Shown here piece by piece: positions 60,806 to 64,000 of a stretch of 64,000 bases of DNA. Every line of letters begins with the position of its first letter. The stretch's first letter is position 1. The DNA comes from Aphrophora alni (taxonomy: Eukaryota; Arthropoda; Insecta; Hemiptera; Aphrophoridae). The stretch lies in contig OY740771.1 in NCBI GenBank assembly GCA_963513935.1, positions 12,863,138 through 12,927,137 of the forward strand. The letters run 5' to 3'. The notes under the pieces were generated by a model. That model saw only the letters and a list, made by a program, of their open reading frames with translations, was not told where the DNA came from and searched no databases. The position numbers and the translations under genes were made by a program.

Positions 60806-60858
60806 GGAGTTTCAACAAGAAATATCTGCAGTTAGATTATTTCACTCTCCCTCCCCCA

Positions 60859-61018
<160 letters not shown>

Positions 61019-61129
61019 AGTTAAAATGAAGAATATTTGAAAAAAATTAGGTCTAAAGTTGTTTTGATTGTGTCATAAACACACTTAAATCGAATTTGAT
61101 TAAAGTTCATTTTTATTTTTTTGCCAATT

Positions 61130-62060
61130 ATTCTAGAACTATATTATTTTCAGATTTGCTATTTTGTACACGTGTTCGGGTCATTCATTTTTACATTTTA
61201 CTAAAATATGAACGAAATTGTGAGAACCGATTTTGAGAAATTAATTGCTCTATAACAGCTTCATGGTTGATTTCTTGATTTTTACCGATAATATACGAAC
61301 CAACATTTTCAGAGAGATGGCGAATAAAACCTTTTGTTGTTAGAGACTGTAAGTAAAATTCAAGGAAAATTGTTAGAATCGATTTTGAGTTATCGAAAAC
61401 AATTTAAATGTCCCGCGATATGACTAAATTATGGTCGGTTTTGTAATATAAATTGAGCTTAGGTTAACCCATAAGGATCGTGAGTCTTCAGGTATCTTCC
61501 GCCGAGAGGCCAGTGGTCTGAGCGCCGAGTCTTCAGTTAACAAGAATCAGAAGGATTTGGTGGTCTAAAGACTTTCCATTGAGCGGCCCTAGAGATGTAT
61601 AAGATAACCCATGATAGGTTAAATTAGATTAGAAATTGTCTTGTTTTAGTCACCTTACTTTATTTTCTAAAATTTACTTTGAAGATTTTAATGAATTCAA
61701 AGTTTAAAATAGATTAATGTTTACGTTTTTTTTCGAAAATATTTATTGGAACATGTTTTATCGTGAATACTACCACAAATCTAAGAATGTTTGCCTGTGT
61801 ACCATTGATAAACGTAATAAACCATTAGGCAGTCAGTTAGCAACTTGTGTAAGAGTTCAGGGAGCGAAAGAATGTAGTAGAAAAAATGTTCCGCTCAGTA
61901 GACCTATTCTAGCACTTGTCAACTGGAGATGCGGAGCTCAGAACACTGTATGCTCATTAACGAATTTGATTAAAATCGGTCCAGGGGTTTAGCCTGTAGA
62001 GCACTCAACATACGACTCACGATGGATGAACATCATTTCAAAAATCACTTTTTGGATTTA
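61130..62060. repeat. Dispersed family D copies
   Basis: Words shared with 44100-44870 include ACCGATTTTGAGAAATTAAT, GATTAAAATCGGTCCAGGGG, TAGAGCACTCAACATACGA and ATCATTTCAAAAATCACTTT. The copy sits 350 bp to 1.3 kb upstream of Six4 exon 2. Confidence 0.6.
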
Positions 62061-62409
62061 GGAGATCTCAAAATGTATGTATCAAAAGAAGAAAAGGAAT
62101 TTATTTAGCAGATTCCAGTGAAATTTGTAACCTATTATGTTTGTTACTAAACTGTACATGTTTAAAAATTAAAAATGGCAACAGTTCGAAACGTTTTTCT
62201 GGAGGTCTCTTCATATGAGCTCTGTCTTAAAGATTATAAGTCAGTCTTCTATTTTTGATAGGTGTATACCCTACAGTAGCTATAATCTTGTGGAGCTTGA
62301 CGGTCTACTCAATACCAAGGTCGAGTTCGTTACCATATACTTCCCAAATATAAACAATTTATAATCTATAATATCTATCCTTTAATTAATAAAACCTTTT
62401 ATTTTCCAG

Positions 62410-62611
62410 CGATATGGCCATCACCAGCGACGCAACATGTATCGTCGGTCCTTCCCCCGGCAACCTGTTGGATCTACAGCTGTGTTATAAGGATCAATCC
62501 TCTTCAGGACCTGTAGTAAAGAACGAACCTCAAGGTATGCTCCACCAATACCATCATGTGTCGTCGTATCATGCGTACGAACACCTTCTGGCTAATGTGC
62601 CTCATACATGA
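62410..62611 (+). CDS. Six4: Six4 homeobox transcription factor, last exon
   Basis: The acceptor ATTTTCCAG|CGATATGG supplies the third base of Gly225. The exon then reads on through Asp, MAITSDATCIVGPSPGNLLD and LQLCYKDQSSSGPVVKNEPQ to the end YEHLLANVPHT and a TGA stop. The open frame, strong acceptor, matching phase and position on the same strand support it as the Six4 C-terminus, which in this family is a fast-evolving activation tail. The joined protein of about 291 residues is shorter than fly Six4 (about 390), so an undetected middle exon or lineage-specific shortening is possible. It could also be translated from its own internal ATG, but that is less likely. Confidence 0.8.
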
Positions 62612-62927
62612 ACGTGGACAAAATGACGTGGATATTGTAACATAGGTTTAGGATAAACCAAAGTGCTTTAAGTAAGATTTAGTGAGCATTGACTTAGTCT
62701 TGTTAGTTTTATAATGAATTCAGATCTCAAAATAACACTGTTTAATATTATGTATACAATTGGATTCTCTCAGAGGCAGATATATTTTCTTATAAGAAAA
62801 TACGACATAAAGTATATTTTTTTTTAAAACTAAGATCAGCTGTATTAAATGTTGAGCTTGACTTACGAGAAAAATTATACAGTATAACAAACACACAGAA
62901 CACAATTCTCACAAAAAATACGCCTAA

Positions 62928-62972
62928 GTATCAGACGCGTTTCAACGACAAGGTCGTCCTCTTCAGTGATAC
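62928..62972 (-). ncRNA. Candidate type I hammerhead ribozyme (intact core)
   Basis: Identical across the core to 4868-4912: helix I GTATCA/TGATAC, boxes CTGAAGA and GAAA, helix II GACGAC/GTCGTT with loop CTT, self-complementary ACGCGT for helix III, and GTC before the expected cleavage site. It is antisense to Six4, so it would not act in the Six4 transcript. Confidence 0.55.
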
Positions 62973-63049
62973 ACGAACTACACCAATCAAACTATAACTT
63001 TTTGTTTGTTTGTTATAAACAAAGTTATAGTTTGATTGGTGTAGCTCGT

Positions 63050-63094
63050 GTATCACTGAAGAGTACGACCTAGTCGTTTAAACGCGTCTGATAC
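63050..63094 (+). ncRNA. Damaged hammerhead-like motif in the sense arm
   Basis: The inverse-arm counterpart of 62928-62972, on the same strand as Six4. Helix I (GTATCA/TGATAC), CTGAAGA and ACGCGTC are preserved, but the second core box reads TAAA instead of GAAA, losing the invariant G12. Predicted inactive. Confidence 0.45.
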
Positions 63095-63153
63095 TTGGGC
63101 GTATTTTTTTGTGAGAATTGTGTTCTGTGTGTTTGTTATACTAAGATCAGCTG

Positions 63154-64000
63154 GATACCAGAGCATTACGATATTTATCGTACGATCATTGCAATTTTAT
63201 CTTACGATAATTTTTCTGCACACCAAAGCGACACGATTTATTGGAAGGTGAGATTTTCCCGAGTCAGTTTATCAGTTGCACAGTGAAAATGATGTTTTCC
63301 TGATGTATTAATTTTTGAAAAACAGAAAAGAATGGAAGCTGAAAGTTTCCATTTTTTCTTGAAACTACTTCCGTTGGAAAAAATCTGATTTTTCACTCGT
63401 CAGTTTTAACTTGGTATGGTTTATAATTCATAAACGTTCAGCATTACTTGTCACTTTGAATTATCTTACGACACAAAGCGAAAAGATAAGTTGAGCGTGT
63501 CACTTAATAAATGTATCTTGGGATAGATTTGTTATCTTACAGGTGTACACCAGTTTAACCGCTAGAACATGATTTGAACGCGCACCAACGTTACTTATTT
63601 TATAAGATATTATCGAGATACCGCTTGCGACATTAAGACACGTGATCTATCGTTCGAATGTAGAGTCTACACGTAAACTGAATTCCTTGAGGTAACAGAT
63701 TAAACTGTAGCCCAGAACTGTGATTGACCAGAGATACAATGAAATCTCTGCCACGTCCTGTAATACAATGGAGCATTCCAATGACAAGAACTCTCTATAT
63801 CCACGATTTCCAGAAAATATTAACATTCCCTTAAATGAAACACTATATTATACTATGGATAATTATTGTTCATCAGTAGAAGATGAATTGAAAAAATTTT
63901 AAGGTGAGATAATGGCAACCTCATCCCATTTGGATTTAAAATTAGCTTCCGTTGAAACTATTTTTCTTAGCTTGTCATAAACCCAATGACAAGAGCTATC
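63154..64000. other. Unassigned flank
   Basis: AT-rich DNA with no recognised gene or repeat. A 60-codon frame at 63720-63902 has no recognisable domain and is treated as chance. Confidence 0.5.

Larger units (their letters stand above)
62843..63139 (+). mobile_element. Hammerhead-bearing palindromic element, copy 2
   Basis: A 297-bp insertion between perfect 14-nt direct repeats ACTAAGATCAGCTG (62829-62842 and 63140-63153). It begins with the asymmetric tail TATTAAATGTTGAGCTTGAC, the inverse of the tail of copy 1. A long palindrome follows (about 62881-63139) with arms CAAACACACAGAACACAATT and inverse, meeting near 63010. The left arm holds an intact hammerhead-like core and the right arm a damaged one. 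Copy 2 is more complete than copy 1, whose right arm has lost its hammerhead segment. It lies 230 bp after the Six4 stop codon. Confidence 0.75.
62612..63511 (+). other. Six4: Probable Six4 3' UTR and downstream region
   Basis: No AATAAA appears in the first 850 bases after the stop codon. The first clear candidate polyadenylation hexamer is AATAAA at 63506-63511. If it is used, the 3' UTR contains the hammerhead-bearing element at 62843-63139. Usage is unproven. Confidence 0.3.

Noticed and set aside
63720..63902. 60-codon frame downstream of Six4
   Set aside because: No family resemblance and no splice or promoter context.

Overview
The window is AT-rich animal genomic DNA, most likely from an insect. 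The pointers are a SIX-family homeobox gene with canonical GT-AG splicing, mariner and IS630/Tc1-type transposase relics, hAT and PIF/Harbinger-type elements, arthropod-style LINE relics, and short internal TTAGG arrays (the ancestral insect telomere repeat). No bacterial operon, CRISPR or viral genome is present. The order cannot be fixed from sequence alone.

One real cellular gene is present: a Six4 orthologue (Six4/5 subfamily of SIX homeobox factors) on the + strand. Exon 1 (46114-46787) holds an N-terminal tail, the whole SIX domain and the whole homeodomain. Exon 2 (62410-62611) holds a short C-terminal tail. The splice sites are in matching phase across a 15.6-kb intron, predicting a protein of about 291 residues. 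A CCAAT box and a CACCC/KLF-like box lie about 350 bp upstream of the start codon.

Layout. 1-8.5 kb: a 320-bp tandem repeat array, an 8-bp-TSD MITE, two foldback elements, and a small palindromic element carrying a hammerhead-ribozyme-like motif. 8.5-10 kb: an inverted-repeat element and a degenerate minisatellite. 12-13 kb: a LINE relic. 17.6-20.6 kb: a PIF/Harbinger-type element with a MADF fragment, a MITE and a dead mariner. 21-30 kb: satellites and microsatellites, including a 2-kb array with trimeric higher-order structure, six 138-bp units and about 22 copies of a 44-bp unit. 31-41 kb: many copies of one dispersed family, a tRNA-like sequence and TTAGG islands. 41-45.5 kb: AT-rich DNA with no gene. 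45.7-62.6 kb: Six4, whose intron holds a hAT MITE, an R1/Jockey-like LINE relic lacking its catalytic aspartates, a 2-kb inverted-repeat element, a second copy of the 8-bp-TSD MITE, a TTAA-type element, another TIR element and an IS630/Tc1-type transposase relic. 62.6-64 kb: probable Six4 3' region, invaded by a second copy of the hammerhead-bearing element.

The most interesting signal is that pair of palindromic elements (4823-5029 and 62843-63139, in opposite orientation). Each is bounded by a 14-nt direct repeat and encodes a fold matching a type I hammerhead ribozyme with a minimal helix III, the kind known from Penelope-like retroelements. Most short open reading frames in the window are chance or repeat-driven and are not annotated as genes.
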